NCBI GenBank assembly: GCA_030428825.1
Contig: JAUIEL010000434.1
Coordinates: 1 to 6,148, forward strand
Source of the DNA: a bacterium
GTDB lineage: Bacteria; Planctomycetota; B15-G4; JADJEK01
Length of the DNA stretch: 6,148 nucleotides
Direction: 5' to 3'
In this document: piece after piece, positions 5,361-6,148 of the stretch
Position numbering within the stretch: position 1 is the first letter of the stretch
Layout: every line of letters begins with the position of its first letter
Made by a program: the position numbers and the translations under genes
Notes under the pieces: model-generated
What the model was told of the DNA's origin: nothing
Seen by the model: only the letters and a program-made list of their open reading frames with translations
Database searches by the model: none

Positions 5361-6148
5361 TCACTCCACGTCGAGGTCGCGGAGGAAGTCGTCCAGCGCG
5401 CGCTGGGCCTCGTCCCTCGCGTCCTCGACCGAGGCGCGCTCGGCGGTGATCGCGTCGAGCCGGTCCTCCTGCGCGCCGAGCTTCTCGACGTAGCGGCGGT
5501 GGAGGTCGCTGTTCGCCGGGACGCGGCCGAGGTTCTCCCGGATGCGCCCCTGCTCCTCGGCGATCGCCCGCCGCTCGGCGTCGAGCCGGTTCAGCTCCTC
5601 GGCCTTGGCGTGGACGCGCGACTGAAGTTCGGCGGCGCGCCCGATCGCCTCGACGACCGCCGGCGAGACCTTGCCGCTCGCGCGGAGCTCGAGGAGGGTC
5701 GGGAGCGGGAACGACGTCACCGCCATCCGCTGCTCGAAGGTCCGGACCTCGACGACCTCGCGGACCGCCTGTCCGCCGGCCGGGAGCGGCACCTCGAACC
5801 GGTACGCGGACGACGTCTCCTCGGTCGGCTCCGCGGGGACCTTCAACGACCATCCGCCCGACTTCGGGTACTCGACGAGGACGGTCCGCCCGCGCTTCTC
5901 GTCGTAGTTGACGAGGTCGTACGTGCGGCGGTTCTCCTGCCGCGTCGACTGGACGATCGCCCCGTCGACGATCTTGACGCCGACCAGGGTCCGGTCGGAC
6001 GTGGCGCGGGTCTTGCACTCGACGTCGATGTCCATCGCGAACGAGAGGAGGCGGCGCTGGTTCCGGGCGGTGTGGTCGATCTGCGCGTCGCCGGCGTAGG
6101 CGCCGCCGTCGTAGACCGCGATCGGGCCGGGCATGAGGTGGAGATCGG
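5361..6148 (-). CDS. C-terminal part of a second DUF4139-domain protein (runs off right edge)
   Basis: About 261 C-terminal residues are visible, ending at TGA 5363-5361; the open frame continues past the right edge, so the Met at 6134 is internal, preceded by Asp-Leu-His-Leu just as the complete copy has Ala-Leu-His-Leu. The visible part begins with LHLMPGPIAVYDGGAYAG, then IDHTARNQRRLLSFAMDIDV, VPAEPTEETSSAYRFEVPLP, and a C-terminal coiled coil with LHRRYVEKLGAQEDRLDAI and the ending DFLRDLDVE. It aligns without large gaps to residues 432-690 of the 355-2427 gene, with about two thirds of residues identical over the first 90 by eye. The function is unknown; by analogy it is expected to be an exported envelope protein with its signal peptide beyond the window. 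It converges on the sigma-fusion gene with a 31-bp gap. Confidence 0.85.
   Translation of the reverse strand, partial: DLHLMPGPIAVYDGGAYAGDAQIDHTARNQRRLLSFAMDIDVECKTRATSDRTLVGVKIVDGAIVQSTRQENRRTYDLVNYDEKRGRTVLVEYPKSGGWSLKVPAEPTEETSSAYRFEVPLPAGGQAVREVVEVRTFEQRMAVTSFPLPTLLELRASGKVSPAVVEAIGRAAELQSRVHAKAEELNRLDAERRAIAEEQGRIRENLGRVPANSDLHRRYVEKLGAQEDRLDAITAERASVEDARDEAQRALDDFLRDLDVE

Noticed and set aside
3001..5493. 830-aa open frame on the plus strand in another frame of the sigma fusion
   Set aside because: The translation is almost entirely Arg/Gly/Ala/Asp, typical of an out-of-frame reading of GC-rich DNA, and it overruns into the convergent gene.

Overview
This 6.1 kb window has very high G+C (by eye well over 65%). 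Read on both strands, it holds four protein genes and two regulatory-looking gaps, with no RNA genes, insertion sequences or CRISPR. The gene content points to a high-G+C bacterium with a large ECF sigma-factor repertoire, most likely Planctomycetota or an uncultured relative. Three things suggest this: a DUF4139 protein of the long 'ITLYRSGVG...VWKTSYRL' type, an amidohydrolase with a TolB-like propeller start, and an ECF sigma factor fused through a membrane helix to carboxypeptidase-regulatory-like repeats. The lineage is inferred from these family resemblances, not from a marker gene.

Layout, left to right. (1) Bases 1-218, minus strand: the first 72 codons of a secreted amidohydrolase with a TolB/PD40 propeller, which runs off the left edge. 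(2) Bases 219-354: a gap with a good candidate ECF-type promoter facing left and a 14-bp palindrome. (3) Bases 355-2427, minus strand: a complete 690-aa exported DUF4139 protein with a C-terminal coiled coil. (4) Bases 2428-2590: a divergent gap with a 15-bp palindrome and a weaker candidate ECF promoter. (5) Bases 2591-5329, plus strand: a complete 912-aa protein made of ECF sigma regions 2 and 4, one transmembrane helix, an acidic linker and about four to seven beta-sandwich repeats. (6) Bases 5330-5360: a short convergent gap with a GC hairpin. (7) Bases 5361-6148, minus strand: the C-terminal part of a second DUF4139 protein, a paralogue of gene 3, which runs off the right edge.

How the parts may work together (inference). 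The sigma protein would sit in the cytoplasmic membrane with its DNA-binding half inside and its repeats outside, so it could link an envelope signal directly to transcription. Its neighbours all look like envelope or exported proteins. The two intergenic gaps share the heptamer CGAAACG, which I did not find elsewhere in the window, and one of them has a textbook-like GAAAC-N16-CGTAC arrangement. The simplest hypothesis is a local regulon in which the tethered sigma factor controls the DUF4139 and amidohydrolase genes. The most unusual observation is a strong Shine-Dalgarno and ATG inside the sigma gene, exactly at the membrane helix, which could yield a sigma-free form of the envelope half.
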